Below are positions 16,935-26,227 of a stretch of 64,000 nucleotides of DNA, piece after piece. Numbering within the stretch: position 1 is the stretch's first letter; each line of letters starts with the position of its first letter. The notes beneath the pieces are model-generated. The model was not told the origin of the DNA and made no database searches. It saw nothing but the letters and a program-made list of their open reading frames with translations. The stretch covers positions 570,905 through 634,904 of the forward strand of contig AOLX01000014.1 in the NCBI GenBank assembly GCA_000336895.1, read 5' to 3'. The translations under genes and the position numbers were made by a program. This DNA is from Haloarcula argentinensis DSM 12282. GTDB taxonomy: Archaea > Halobacteriota > Halobacteria > Halobacteriales > Haloarculaceae.

Positions 16935-18914
16935 ATGAGCAAGAACGAAACCCCACGCGATCCGAACGAAGTTCTCGAAGAGTACGAAGAAACCCTCGAC
17001 TCGGTACTGGCGGAGGTCGAGTCCCCGGACGAAACGACTGAGGACGACGACCTCTCGCTGGGACTGCCCGGCCTCTCGCTCGGCCGCCGGGACTTCATGA
17101 AGGCCGGCGTCGCCGCCGGTGCAATGGGATCCGTCGCCGGCTGCTCGGCGCTGACCGGCGGAGACGGCAGCGCTGGCAGCCAATCGACACCCTCTGGCAG
17201 CGGCGCGAGCCACACGGTCGAGCCCGGCGAACACGACGAATACTACGGCTTCTGGTCCGGTGGCCACTCCGGCGAACTGCGGGTCGTCGGCATCCCGTCG
17301 ATGCGCGAACTCACCCGCATTCCGGTGTTCAACACCGACTGTGCGTCGGGGTACGGGTACACCGACGGCACGCAGGAGATGCTGGAGGAGGGCGGCGGGT
17401 ATAGCTGGGGTGACAACCATCACCCGAACCTCTCGGAGACGGACGGGGATTACGACGGTGAGTACCTGTACGTCAACGACAAAGCCAACGGCCGCATCGC
17501 CCGCGTGAACCTCACGTACTTCGAGACGGACGCGATCACTGACGTCCCGAACATGCAGGCCATCCACGGCTGTACCGTCCTCTCACCGGACACGAAGTAC
17601 GTGCTGGGGAACGGCGAGTTCCGCGTGCCGCTACCCAACGACGGGACCGACGTGAAGAACCCGGACAACTACACGTCGCTGTTCGTCGCCGTCGACCCCG
17701 AATCGATGGAGACCCAGTGGCAGGTCAAGGTCGATGGGAACCTCGACATCGTCGACACCGGTAAAGAGGGTCGGTGGGCCATCTCCTCGGCGTACAACAG
17801 CGAAGAGGCCACCGACATTCAGGGTATGACGAAGGACGACCGGGACAACGTCAAGGCCTTCGACATCCCGGCTATCGAGCAGGCCGTCGAGAACGGCAAC
17901 TACGAGGGGGTCAACGGCATTCCTGTCGTCGACGGGACGCAGGGCAGTTCGCTCAACCAGGGCGATCGCCCGATCGTGAAGTACATCCCGACGCCGAAAA
18001 GCCCCCACTGTGTCGAGGTCGGTCCGAACGGCGACTACGCATTCATCGCGGGGAAGCTCTCGCCGACGGTGACGATGCTCGACCTGAATGCGCTGGCCGA
18101 CTCCTCCGACCCCGAAGAGGTCGTCGCCGGGCGGCCACGCGTCGGACTCGGGCCGCTTCACACCACTTTCGACGGGAACGGGCACGCCTACACGTCGCTG
18201 TTCATCGACTCTCAAGCAGTCAAGTGGGACATCGAGGCGGCCGTCGAGGCCGAAGAGGGGTCCGAAGACCCCATCATCGAGAAGCAGGACGTCCATTACA
18301 ACCCCGGCCACATTCAGGCGCTTGAGGCGATGACGACCGACCCGGACGGGGAATGGCTTGTCAGCCTGAACAAGCTCTCGAAAGACCGGTTCCTCCCCGT
18401 CGGCCCGATCATGCCCGACAACGACCAACTCATCCACATCGGGCAGGGCGAGGAGGAGATGGAACTGGTCGCGGACCACCCGGCCTACCCCGAGCCACAC
18501 GACTGCGTGTTCGCCCACAAGGACAAGATCGACGCGAAGAAGGTCTACGACAAGGACGACTACGAGGAGACCTACATCACCGAGGAGGACTCCGGCGTCG
18601 AGCGCACGGGCGAGAACAGCGTTCACGTCAAGATGACGACCAAGCGCTCGGAGTTCGGCCTGCCGGACTTCACCGTTCAGGAGGGCGACGAGGTGAAACT
18701 GTCCACGACCAACATCGAGGGCGTGCAGGACATTATCCACGGCGTTGCCATCCCCGAGCACGACATCAACTACGCCGTGGCCCCACAGGACACTCGCGAG
18801 GTCACCTTCACGGCTGACGACCCCGGCGTGTACTGGATCTACTGCACGTACTTCTGTAGCGCCCTGCACCTGGAGATGCGCAGCCGGATGATCGTCGAGC
18901 CGTCGGAGGGGTAG
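16935..18914 (+). CDS. nosZ: Nitrous oxide reductase NosZ
   Basis: A 659-residue enzyme that reduces N2O to N2. A Tat motif (GRRDFMKAG, 50-58) with a lipobox-like VAGC (67-70) follows an unusually long acidic N-terminus of about 50 residues. The beta-propeller carries the His clusters expected of the CuZ centre (DNHHPN, AIHGCT, SPHCVE, PLHTTFDGNGHAYTS, NPGHI, EPHDC). The C-terminal cupredoxin has the CuA motif Cys637-x3-Cys641-x3-His645-x2-Met648. All the key motifs look intact, so it is probably functional. Acts outside the membrane. Confidence 0.98.
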   Translation: MSKNETPRDPNEVLEEYEETLDSVLAEVESPDETTEDDDLSLGLPGLSLGRRDFMKAGVAAGAMGSVAGCSALTGGDGSAGSQSTPSGSGASHTVEPGEHDEYYGFWSGGHSGELRVVGIPSMRELTRIPVFNTDCASGYGYTDGTQEMLEEGGGYSWGDNHHPNLSETDGDYDGEYLYVNDKANGRIARVNLTYFETDAITDVPNMQAIHGCTVLSPDTKYVLGNGEFRVPLPNDGTDVKNPDNYTSLFVAVDPESMETQWQVKVDGNLDIVDTGKEGRWAISSAYNSEEATDIQGMTKDDRDNVKAFDIPAIEQAVENGNYEGVNGIPVVDGTQGSSLNQGDRPIVKYIPTPKSPHCVEVGPNGDYAFIAGKLSPTVTMLDLNALADSSDPEEVVAGRPRVGLGPLHTTFDGNGHAYTSLFIDSQAVKWDIEAAVEAEEGSEDPIIEKQDVHYNPGHIQALEAMTTDPDGEWLVSLNKLSKDRFLPVGPIMPDNDQLIHIGQGEEEMELVADHPAYPEPHDCVFAHKDKIDAKKVYDKDDYEETYITEEDSGVERTGENSVHVKMTTKRSEFGLPDFTVQEGDEVKLSTTNIEGVQDIIHGVAIPEHDINYAVAPQDTREVTFTADDPGVYWIYCTYFCSALHLEMRSRMIVEPSEG

Positions 18915-18943
18915 CGCCACAACCGTTTCCGAGGTGTTCAGCC

Positions 18944-19744
18944 ATGCAAAGACCCACCATCGACGACTTCCGTGAGATCCGGCGGGGCCTCCCCGCGATA
19001 GCGGCGCTGCTGTTCGTCGCGGCGCTCGCGTTTCCGATGTGGCGCATTAGCGTTGATGCGGTGCAATATCCCAGCACGACGCTCCGCGTCTCCCTGTACG
19101 CCTACCCCCACCTGACCGGGGACTTCATCGAGATGGCGCGGCTGAACCACTACGTCGGGTTCTACTTCCCCGACCCGGTGTTAGTCGAGCCCAACTTCCC
19201 CGTCGAGGAGAACGCCATCGACGTGCCCGAGTGGTCGCTGGGCCCGGTCGCGTTCATCGGCGTGTCACTGCTGTCGGTGTTCGTCGCCGTCGCGCCGACT
19301 ACTGAAAAGCTCAAGCGTGGCCTGAAATACCAGTTCGGCGGCACCGTGCTAGTGTTCACCGTGATGCTGGCTGATATCCAGTACCGACTCTGGGAGGCCG
19401 GCCACACGCTCGACCCGGGTGCGCCGGTGATGGGCGTCGACGGCTTCACGCCGCCGCTGTGGGGCCAGTACCAGGTCGCCAACATCACCAGCGTCTCCCG
19501 GTTCGGTCTCGGCGCGTACATGGCCGCCACAGCCGTTGGACTGCTCGCGGTTTCGTACTACTACCGGGATCAAGCTGCGACGCTCAGCGAGCTCCCGGCC
19601 CGACTCCGTGACCGGCTCACCGGATTTCCAGATGCCGTTCAGGAGCGTCTGGGCCGCGACGGCGACACCGAAGACGAGGAAGACGCTCCGCACCGCCCGA
19701 CGACCACCGCGGCCGAATCTGACCACCCAGAACCCTACTCATGA
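18944..19744 (+). CDS. Four-span membrane protein of the nos operon, unknown function
   Basis: A 266-residue protein with membrane helices at about residues 18-34, 98-115, 130-146 and 188-206, an extracytoplasmic loop after helix 1 and a long acidic C-terminal tail. Its last codons overlap nosD by 4 nt (ATGA), so it belongs to the operon. I recognise no bacterial Nos counterpart (not NosL or NosR). It may act in copper-site assembly or electron supply together with NosDFY. That is inferred from position only. Confidence 0.8.
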   Translation: MQRPTIDDFREIRRGLPAIAALLFVAALAFPMWRISVDAVQYPSTTLRVSLYAYPHLTGDFIEMARLNHYVGFYFPDPVLVEPNFPVEENAIDVPEWSLGPVAFIGVSLLSVFVAVAPTTEKLKRGLKYQFGGTVLVFTVMLADIQYRLWEAGHTLDPGAPVMGVDGFTPPLWGQYQVANITSVSRFGLGAYMAATAVGLLAVSYYYRDQAATLSELPARLRDRLTGFPDAVQERLGRDGDTEDEEDAPHRPTTTAAESDHPEPYS

Positions 19745-21132
19745 GGCCACTGTCCCACGATTTCGAGCGTGTGTTCGCCGTTGGTACCGCGGTCCTACTC
19801 GTGCTGTCAGTCATGGCTGTCGGGATGGCCAGCGCCGGCGAGACCGGCGGGACCCACGACGACCTCGCCTTCGACCCCGACGTGCCTGACACCGACTCGT
19901 TCACCGCCCCGTCGACCGACGGCACCGCGACGGTCGACGGCAAGACCTACGACAGCGCGCAGGCGGCGGTCGATGCCGCGGACCCCGGCGACACCGTCAC
20001 GCTCGACGGTCGCTTCGACGAGACCCTCGTCGTGACGACGCCGAACGTCACGCTGTCCGGGAGCGGTCCCGGGTCGACGCTGCTGCACGGCGACGGCGCA
20101 GGCGATGTGCTCGCCATCGAAGCGCAGGGCGTCACCGTCACCGACCTATGGGTCCGCAACAGCGGCTACGACACTGCAACGAATGATGCCGCGATATTCG
20201 TCAACGCCAGCGACGTCACGGTTCGCGACAGCCGCGTGACCGACATGACCTTCGGCATCTGGCTCGACGGCGTCGACGACGCCGAGATCCGCAACAACAC
20301 CATCGTCGGCCGCGAGGAGATTACGCAGTTGACCAAGCGCGGCAACGGCATCCAGATCTGGAAGACCGAGGACAGCGTCATCCGGAACAACGACATCACC
20401 ACTGTCCGGGACGGGCTCTATTTCAACTGGGCCAAGGACGTGAATGCGACCGGCAACACCATGTGGGACCTCCGGTACGGCGTCCACTACATGTACTCCG
20501 ACGACTGCCACCTGCGGGACAACACCGCTTTCGACAACGACGTCGGGTACGCGCTGATGGTGTCGAAACACCTCGTCATCGCGGACAACGTCGCGGTGAA
20601 CAACAGTGGCCAGTCCGGCCACGGGATCCTCGTCAAGAGCATCGACGACACGGACATCCGCGGTAACCACCTCGTCGACAACGAGAACGGGCTGTTCGTC
20701 TACAACTCAGTCAGCAACCGCATCGTCGGTAACCTCGTCGTCGGCAACGACGTCGGCGTCCACATCGCCGCGGGGAGCACCGACGGTACCGTGACCGAGA
20801 ACAGTTTCATCCGCAACAACAGGCCGGTGCTCGCGGTCATGAGCGCCCAGGTCCACTGGAACGAGAGCGTCGGGAACTACTGGTCCCAGGCGAACCCGAC
20901 GGACGTCAATGACGATGGCGTCGGCGACACCCGCTACCAGCCGGCCGGGACCGTCCAGCAAGTGACTGCCCAAAAGCCTGCTGCGCGGGTGTTCGCCAGC
21001 AGCCCGGCCTTCGACGCCGTTCGGCTGGCCGAATCGTCCGTTCCGGTCGTCCGGTCGCCCGGCGTCGTCGATGCCCGCCCGCTCACCGAACCACCCCACG
21101 AGAACTGGAGGAGCTACTATGAACGTGATTGA
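19741..21132 (+). CDS. nosD: NosD, copper-site maturation protein
   Basis: A 463-residue exported protein. An N-terminal signal peptide (about 10-32) is followed by a right-handed beta-helix built of parallel repeats (for example VRDSRVTDMTFGIWLDGVDDAEIRNNTIVGRE; IRNNDITTVRDGLYFNWAKDVNATGNTMWDLRYGVHYMYSDDCHLRDNTAFDN). The NosD signature YGVHYMYS is present. It works with NosF and NosY to build the CuZ centre of NosZ. It overlaps the upstream gene by 4 nt and the nosF start by 14 nt. Confidence 0.95.
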   Translation: MRPLSHDFERVFAVGTAVLLVLSVMAVGMASAGETGGTHDDLAFDPDVPDTDSFTAPSTDGTATVDGKTYDSAQAAVDAADPGDTVTLDGRFDETLVVTTPNVTLSGSGPGSTLLHGDGAGDVLAIEAQGVTVTDLWVRNSGYDTATNDAAIFVNASDVTVRDSRVTDMTFGIWLDGVDDAEIRNNTIVGREEITQLTKRGNGIQIWKTEDSVIRNNDITTVRDGLYFNWAKDVNATGNTMWDLRYGVHYMYSDDCHLRDNTAFDNDVGYALMVSKHLVIADNVAVNNSGQSGHGILVKSIDDTDIRGNHLVDNENGLFVYNSVSNRIVGNLVVGNDVGVHIAAGSTDGTVTENSFIRNNRPVLAVMSAQVHWNESVGNYWSQANPTDVNDDGVGDTRYQPAGTVQQVTAQKPAARVFASSPAFDAVRLAESSVPVVRSPGVVDARPLTEPPHENWRSYYERD

Positions 21133-22126
21133 CGTCGACGACGTATCGAAAGCCTACGGCGACGTGCAGGCGCTCGACGGACTGAGTCTGTCTGTCGAGC
21201 AGGGGGCCACCCTCGGCGTGTTTGGCACGAACGGGGCCGGCAAGACGACGCTGTTCAAACTGTTGGTCGGGCTGAACCGACCGGACGATGGCAGCGTCTC
21301 CGTCGCCGGTGCGGACCCGACCAACGGGACCGCCGTTCGCGAGCGGGTGCGCTACCTGCCGGAACACGCCGGCTTCCCGCCGAGCCTGACCGGCCGCGAG
21401 ATACTCAGTTTCCATGCCCGGATGCGCTCGGTGCCCCGGGAAGACAGGGACCACCACGTCGAGCGCATCCTGCACACCGTCGGACTCGCGGACGCCGCGG
21501 ACCGCCGGGTCGGCGGCTACTCCAACGGGATGAACCGCCGGCTCGGCCTCGGCACCGCGCTCGTCGGTGAGCCGGCCGTGCTGATACTCGATGAACCGAC
21601 CGCGGGGCTCGACCCCGACGGTATCCGGGCGTTCCACGAGGTCGTGGAATCCCTGGCGTCGGAGACGGACGTGACTATCGTCTTTTCCTCGCACGCGCTC
21701 GGGGAGATTCAGCGGCTCTGCTCGGAGGCGGTCATCATCGCCGACGGACAGGTGGCGACTGCGGGCCCGGTCGAAGAGCTTCGCCGCGCCGCCGCCGACG
21801 AGGTGACGGTGTCGCTGTCGCTGGCCTCCGAGGCGGCTGCGAGCGATGTGGCAGGCATGCTTCGCAACCACGAGGGTGCGTCGAGTGTCAACCGTACCGG
21901 CGTTGACCTGACTGTCACCGCCGCCCCGACCGACGCCTACGACCTGCTAACCGCCGTCGGTGAGAGGTACGACATCGACCGCTTCGAGGTCCGGGAACCC
22001 GGCCTCGAAGCCGCGTTCCACGAGGCCGTCGGGGCTGATGGCGGCGATGGCTCCGGATCCGACGGCACAGCGGGGGCAGCGGCTGCGGAGGCGGCGACCG
22101 AGGACGTGGGAGGTGAGCCGGTATGA
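21119..22126 (+). CDS. nosF: NosF, ABC ATPase for NosZ maturation
   Basis: A 335-residue ATPase. I chose the ATG at 21119 because GGAGG precedes it and the protein then starts at the domain boundary (MNVIDVDDVSKAYGD). Walker A is residues 36-44 (GTNGAGKTT), the signature is degenerate (GYSNGMNRRLGLG) and Walker B is VLILDEPTAGLDPDG. The C-terminal part (about 220-335) is a regulatory extension ending in a Gly/Ala-rich acidic tail. Partner of NosY. Confidence 0.93.
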   Translation: MNVIDVDDVSKAYGDVQALDGLSLSVEQGATLGVFGTNGAGKTTLFKLLVGLNRPDDGSVSVAGADPTNGTAVRERVRYLPEHAGFPPSLTGREILSFHARMRSVPREDRDHHVERILHTVGLADAADRRVGGYSNGMNRRLGLGTALVGEPAVLILDEPTAGLDPDGIRAFHEVVESLASETDVTIVFSSHALGEIQRLCSEAVIIADGQVATAGPVEELRRAAADEVTVSLSLASEAAASDVAGMLRNHEGASSVNRTGVDLTVTAAPTDAYDLLTAVGERYDIDRFEVREPGLEAAFHEAVGADGGDGSGSDGTAGAAAAEAATEDVGGEPV

Positions 22127-23067
22127 GCGAGGCTGACTCCTCGACAGATCCGACCCCGGACGGCGGCGTTGTCGCGGCCGACACTCCAACTACCCGGTTG
22201 CACGATGGCGGAACCGAGACGGAGACGGCGATGGACGCGGCCGACGAATCGGCGCTTGCCCGGCTCGCCGACAGCAGCCTGCTCACCATCGCTCGCCGCG
22301 AGTACCGGCTAGCCGTCCGGAGCCGGTGGGCACTCGGCGTGGCGCTGCTGTTCGGCCTCTTTACCACCGCAGTCGTCCAGTTCGGGGCGAGTTCAGTTGG
22401 CCCGGGCCGCTTCGATGCGGTCATTGCAACCATCGCGGAACTCGGCGTCTACCTCGTCCCCCTAGCCGCGCTGGCGGTCGGCTACGACGCCATCGTCGGG
22501 GCCGACGAACGCGGCTCGCTGGAGCTCATGCTCGCGCTCCCGGTGACGAAAGGCCGTGTCGTCGTCGGGACCGCCATTGGCCGGGCGGCGGTGCTGTCCG
22601 GCGCGATGTTGCTCGGCTTCGTTCCCGGCGCACTGTTGACAGTCCGCTACATCGGCCTCGCCAGCGTCGGCCAGTACGCGGCGGTCGCCCTCGCAGCGGT
22701 GTTGACCGCCTGTGCGATGCTCGGCGTGGCGGTGCTGGTCTCGACGCTCGCTCAGACCAAAACACACGCGCTCGGTGCCGTACTGGCCATCTGGCTGTGG
22801 GTCGCGCTGTTGCACGACCTGATCGCGCTCGGGGCGGTCGCAGGGTTCGACCTCGGGTCCGGCGCTATCGCCGCGGCGATACTGTTCAACCCCGTGGACT
22901 GCTTCCGCGTGCTCGCGCTCTCGCAGGTGGACGTGGTCGCTGGCGGCTTCGGTAGCGTGCTGGCACAGGCCGGGCTGACCACGCCGATGGTCGCCGCGGG
23001 ACTCGTAGCGTGGGTCGTCGTGCCTGTCAGCATTGCCGCAAAACTCATCCAGCAGCGGCGTCTCTGA
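22123..23067 (+). CDS. nosY: NosY, ABC-2 type permease for NosZ maturation
   Basis: A 314-residue membrane protein with a cytoplasmic N-terminus of about 60 residues and about six membrane helices in the ABC-2 arrangement (SRWALGVALLFGLFTTAVV; GSLELMLALPVTKGRVVVGTAIGRAAVL). It overlaps nosF by 4 nt. It is the last gene of the operon and converges with the next gene, leaving only 2 bp between stops, so the two transcripts must overlap or end inside genes. Confidence 0.92.
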   Translation: MSEADSSTDPTPDGGVVAADTPTTRLHDGGTETETAMDAADESALARLADSSLLTIARREYRLAVRSRWALGVALLFGLFTTAVVQFGASSVGPGRFDAVIATIAELGVYLVPLAALAVGYDAIVGADERGSLELMLALPVTKGRVVVGTAIGRAAVLSGAMLLGFVPGALLTVRYIGLASVGQYAAVALAAVLTACAMLGVAVLVSTLAQTKTHALGAVLAIWLWVALLHDLIALGAVAGFDLGSGAIAAAILFNPVDCFRVLALSQVDVVAGGFGSVLAQAGLTTPMVAAGLVAWVVVPVSIAAKLIQQRRL

Positions 23068-23069
23068 AG

Positions 23070-23966
23070 CTAAATCGACTGCAGCGCTGTTTCTTCTGGC
23101 TCTTCGAACAGACTGGCGACCTGTTCCGTCGTCTCAGTACGTTCGTGGGCGTTTTCCAGAAGGACAGTCTCGCTGGGGAACAGCTGCTCGCCGAGTTCGA
23201 GGCCGTGATCGCGAGCAGTCGACCCCGTGACGGTGAGGTAGACGCCGAGGCCGGTCGCCGCGATGTCTGCTTCCTCTTCGCCACCCTCCATGGGATACGT
23301 AAAGGAGACGCCATCGAGCGCACTCGTCCCGAGGACGGCTTCGACGAGTCGCTCGTATCGCGGTGAGATACAGAGTTCGCCCTCGTAGTTGGTGACGAAA
23401 GTCCGGTCGAGGGGCTCATCCTGTGAGTCCATGACCTCCGGCGTCGCCAGCAGCGTGTGGTATACCGTATCGCCCAATCCGGTCACGACTCGCACGTCAG
23501 TGTCCAGCGGGTCGATACGGTCGTTGATTTCGTGGATGGCGGTCAGCGGCTCGTCCCGAAGCTGGACGACCTCTTCGAGTACGAGGTCGGCGCTGTCGAA
23601 CCCGAGTGCAAACTCGTGGGTCCGGAGCGCCCGAAACGGTTCCTCGCGGCCGACCAGCTGGACATCCCCGTATTCGGTCGGCACGGTAACGCTGTCGAAG
23701 ACGATTCGTCGGGGCATCCCGTCGCGGTCGTCACGGAGCAGCGTGTATTCCGGCTCGTATGGCGTATCGAGCGAGGAGTAGTCGCTGATGCGATGGTACA
23801 CGTCGGCGACCGCGTCCTGATTGCCTTTGGTGACGGCCTTCTCGTAGCGAAGCGTCGAGATGATCTCGTCGGCCAGGTCGGTCGTCCCCGTGCGTCCGGC
23901 GAGTCGCTCCAGCACTGCTTCGAGAGGCCGGCCCTTTCGCGGAACGGCCACTCTCGTCGTCGTCAT
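23070..23966 (-). CDS. HisG-like (ATP phosphoribosyltransferase-related) protein, unknown role
   Basis: A 298-residue soluble protein. The N-terminus VAVPRKGRPLEAVLERLAG resembles the start of HisG, and the two-lobed alternation (RRIVFDSVTVPTEYGDVQLVGREEPFRALRTHEFALGFDSADLVLEE) suggests a type-II periplasmic-binding-protein-like fold. No his genes are nearby and the match is too loose to call it HisG. It lies 39 nt after the coiled-coil gene at 24006-25109 on the same strand and is probably co-transcribed. A ligand-binding role is possible; function unknown. Confidence 0.6.
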   Translation of the reverse strand: MTTTRVAVPRKGRPLEAVLERLAGRTGTTDLADEIISTLRYEKAVTKGNQDAVADVYHRISDYSSLDTPYEPEYTLLRDDRDGMPRRIVFDSVTVPTEYGDVQLVGREEPFRALRTHEFALGFDSADLVLEEVVQLRDEPLTAIHEINDRIDPLDTDVRVVTGLGDTVYHTLLATPEVMDSQDEPLDRTFVTNYEGELCISPRYERLVEAVLGTSALDGVSFTYPMEGGEEEADIAATGLGVYLTVTGSTARDHGLELGEQLFPSETVLLENAHERTETTEQVASLFEEPEETALQSI

Positions 23967-24005
23967 TATGCAGGCACAGACGGGGGATCGGTAAAACGAG
24001 TTCGG

Positions 24006-25109
24006 TTAGTCGCCGCCGCCGATAACCGACGATAGCTGTTCGCGCCACTGTTTGAGCTCCTCGATCTCCGATTCGGTCTCGTCGATCCGCTCTGCGAGGT
24101 CACCCTCGTCTATCTCCTCGCGGACGGCTTCGATATCGTCTTCGAGATCGTCGAGCTGGCCTTCGACGCTCTCGACTTCCTCGGAAAGGTCGTCGACCTG
24201 ATCGGAGGCCGAACTGGCTGTGTCCGTCGCCGACTGGACTTCGTCCTGGAACCCCTCTAGAGCCTCTTCGAAGGAGTCGAGGCGCTCGCCGAACTCCTGA
24301 ATCATATCCTCGCCGGTACCGTTCTCTTCGAGGAACTCTTCGAGGGCATCGGTGTACGCACGGAGGTCTGCGACATCGCTCTGGATGCGCTGGATCCGAG
24401 CATCGTTGACGCCGCCGGCGTCACTGTCGTTGTCATCTTCGGAGACGGCGTCGAGCGCACGCTTGAGGAGCTTCACGTCTTCGGGGGAGACGTTCTGGTC
24501 GCGGATTTCCTGTGCCATCGTCGCGACGACTGCGCCGGATTGGACCTCGGAATCTGCCGGCGCAGCGTTGCTCTCTTCGGGGGCTTCGACGCTTGAGTCC
24601 GGGTTGTTCGGATCAGAGAGGTCCAGCGTCTCGATGTCTTCGTCGTTATCGTCTTCGAGGCCGGGAACGCTGTCGGCGTCACCGGCGATGACGTCCCGAA
24701 CAGCCTCGTCGCCCCCACCGACGAGGTCCTCTTCGTCCTCGTCCAGGGGCGGGTCCACACTCTCGATTTTTGGTTCCGTCAGGAACTTCTCGACGTCGTC
24801 GGTTCCCGTCGCACGGATACCGTAGACGGTCGTGTAGTCGGCTTCGGATTCGAGTTCTTTCTCGAAGGCGATCCGGTTTTCGTTGATGTCCCAGTACTCA
24901 CTGCCGTACTCGGGATGGAAGCCCAGGTCTTCGACCGCTACGTCTTCTGGAACGGTGTCGACTAACCTGACTGTCACCGCAACAGACCGTCGCGAAGTGA
25001 GATTGAACGCTATCGCGGGTACGGGGAACTCGTCCGCCTCGAACCGCTTGGTCACTGTCACGCCATCTGCGGCGACAGTGACTTCGTCGTAGGCTTGCGA
25101 ATTGCTCAT
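24006..25109 (-). CDS. Acidic coiled-coil protein with N-terminal beta domain (possibly DUF7857)
   Basis: A 367-residue, very acidic protein. Residues about 8-115 form a beta-rich domain (VTVAADGVTVTKRFEADEFPVPAIAFNL... VRLVDTVPEDVAVEDLGFHPEYG). A disordered acidic linker follows (about 120-190), then a coiled coil (about 245-360) rich in Glu/Asp heptads. I recall this N-terminal domain as a haloarchaeal domain of unknown function (DUF7857). There is no export signal. It heads a two-gene unit with the HisG-like gene. Confidence 0.7.
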   Translation of the reverse strand: MSNSQAYDEVTVAADGVTVTKRFEADEFPVPAIAFNLTSRRSVAVTVRLVDTVPEDVAVEDLGFHPEYGSEYWDINENRIAFEKELESEADYTTVYGIRATGTDDVEKFLTEPKIESVDPPLDEDEEDLVGGGDEAVRDVIAGDADSVPGLEDDNDEDIETLDLSDPNNPDSSVEAPEESNAAPADSEVQSGAVVATMAQEIRDQNVSPEDVKLLKRALDAVSEDDNDSDAGGVNDARIQRIQSDVADLRAYTDALEEFLEENGTGEDMIQEFGERLDSFEEALEGFQDEVQSATDTASSASDQVDDLSEEVESVEGQLDDLEDDIEAVREEIDEGDLAERIDETESEIEELKQWREQLSSVIGGGD

Positions 25110-25127
25110 GGTCTGTATGGTCTCAGC

Positions 25128-25150
25128 AATAGTATTAAAGGTACGTACCT
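25128..25150 (-). promoter_or_regulatory. TATA-like box with adjoining 12-bp palindrome
   Basis: On the minus strand TTTAATACTA (about 25128-25137) lies about 20-28 nt before the ATG at 25109. Directly upstream is the perfect palindrome AGGTACGTACCT (25139-25150), in the BRE position. Candidate promoter plus operator of the coiled-coil/HisG-like pair. Confidence 0.45.
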
Positions 25151-25280
25151 GACCAACATTTACACCTTTTTTCGATACTATACTGATTAATATAATCTAG
25201 AGACGTAACCTCAGTAACACGAAAAGGACGTGAGCCAGCAAAGACGGACAGTCCGTCCGTGTGGTACCGGCGAGTCGTTT

Positions 25281-26114
25281 TCAGTCGAGATCGTACCGGT
25301 CGCCGATTTCAACAATTGAAAGCGTCGAGGGATACGCGAAGCTGTTGGCGTGGTTGTGCAGGACGGTCGGCTCCGTCGTCATCCCCTTCCACATATCCCA
25401 GTGGGTCGGGACGAGGGTGTCCAACTGGAGTTCGTTCGCGGCTTCGATAATCATGTTCTCGTCGTTGTACCACTGCGTTCGCGTGGATTCGCCGGTCTCC
25501 TTGTCGTCGATCATCCCGACAGTCCCGAACGCGAGGACACCGACATCGATATCGTAGCGCTCACCGACGGATTCGAACTCGCCGGGGCGGGCGTCGCCCC
25601 CGTGGAAGAACGTCCCGGACTCGTGCTCGAACACGTACGACACCGGATGCTCGGCGTCGGGGTCGTTGGCCGGTTCGACATGGATAATCAGGTCCCCGAT
25701 TTCGAGCGTGTCACCCTCCGTGACCTCGTGCAACTGGTCGTCGGTGACGCCGTAGTTCTCCAGCCACGCTTCCTCCCGGATGACGTCGTGACCGCTGTCA
25801 GTCGTGTAGTAGTCCGCGCCCGTCCCAGCAAGAATCGGGGCCTGGGACGGCCCGTGAACGTGGTCGGTATGTTCGTGGGTCCCCAGGACGGCATCGCACT
25901 CGGTGATGTCCTCGGGGTTGAACGGCACTGGGACCATCCGAACGGTTCGCGGCGGGTCGCCCGTACCGAGATACGGGTCGATGAAGACGGTCGTCCCGCC
26001 GCTCGATTTCAGGATGAAGCCGTTACAACCCAGATACCAGAATGCCAGTCCGTCAGGCGTCGCCGACTCCACTGCACGCGGGAGCCAGTCGTCCCAATCA
26101 GATTCGACTGTCAT
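25281..26114 (-). CDS. UlaG-like metallo-beta-lactamase-fold hydrolase
   Basis: A 277-residue hydrolase. The metal motif is GTHEHTDHVHG, preceded by the UlaG-type strand GLAFWYLGCNGFILKSSGGTTVFIDPYLGTG. Further metal-ligand candidates lie in TFFHGGDARPG and VPTHWDMWKG. UlaG-type enzymes open lactones or cleave phosphodiesters; the substrate here is unknown. I chose the ATG at 26114 (MTVESDW); a GTG at 26129 would add five residues. Divergent from the UspA gene. Confidence 0.85.
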   Translation of the reverse strand: MTVESDWDDWLPRAVESATPDGLAFWYLGCNGFILKSSGGTTVFIDPYLGTGDPPRTVRMVPVPFNPEDITECDAVLGTHEHTDHVHGPSQAPILAGTGADYYTTDSGHDVIREEAWLENYGVTDDQLHEVTEGDTLEIGDLIIHVEPANDPDAEHPVSYVFEHESGTFFHGGDARPGEFESVGERYDIDVGVLAFGTVGMIDDKETGESTRTQWYNDENMIIEAANELQLDTLVPTHWDMWKGMTTEPTVLHNHANSFAYPSTLSIVEIGDRYDLD

Positions 26115-26227
26115 GTCGGAAGATGCCACGCCCGGTCGCTAAGATGTTTCGAAGACGCCAGGCCGTCTCCCGCTATTTGAGAACGGAACCCTCGCTTTAT
26201 TTCCTACCTGAGAGAAATACGACCTGT

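Noticed and set aside
17631..18920. Long open frame of 429 codons on the minus strand across nosZ
   Set aside because: It is the antisense shadow of nosZ. High GC at third positions keeps this frame open; the product is Val/Arg/Asp-rich without motifs.
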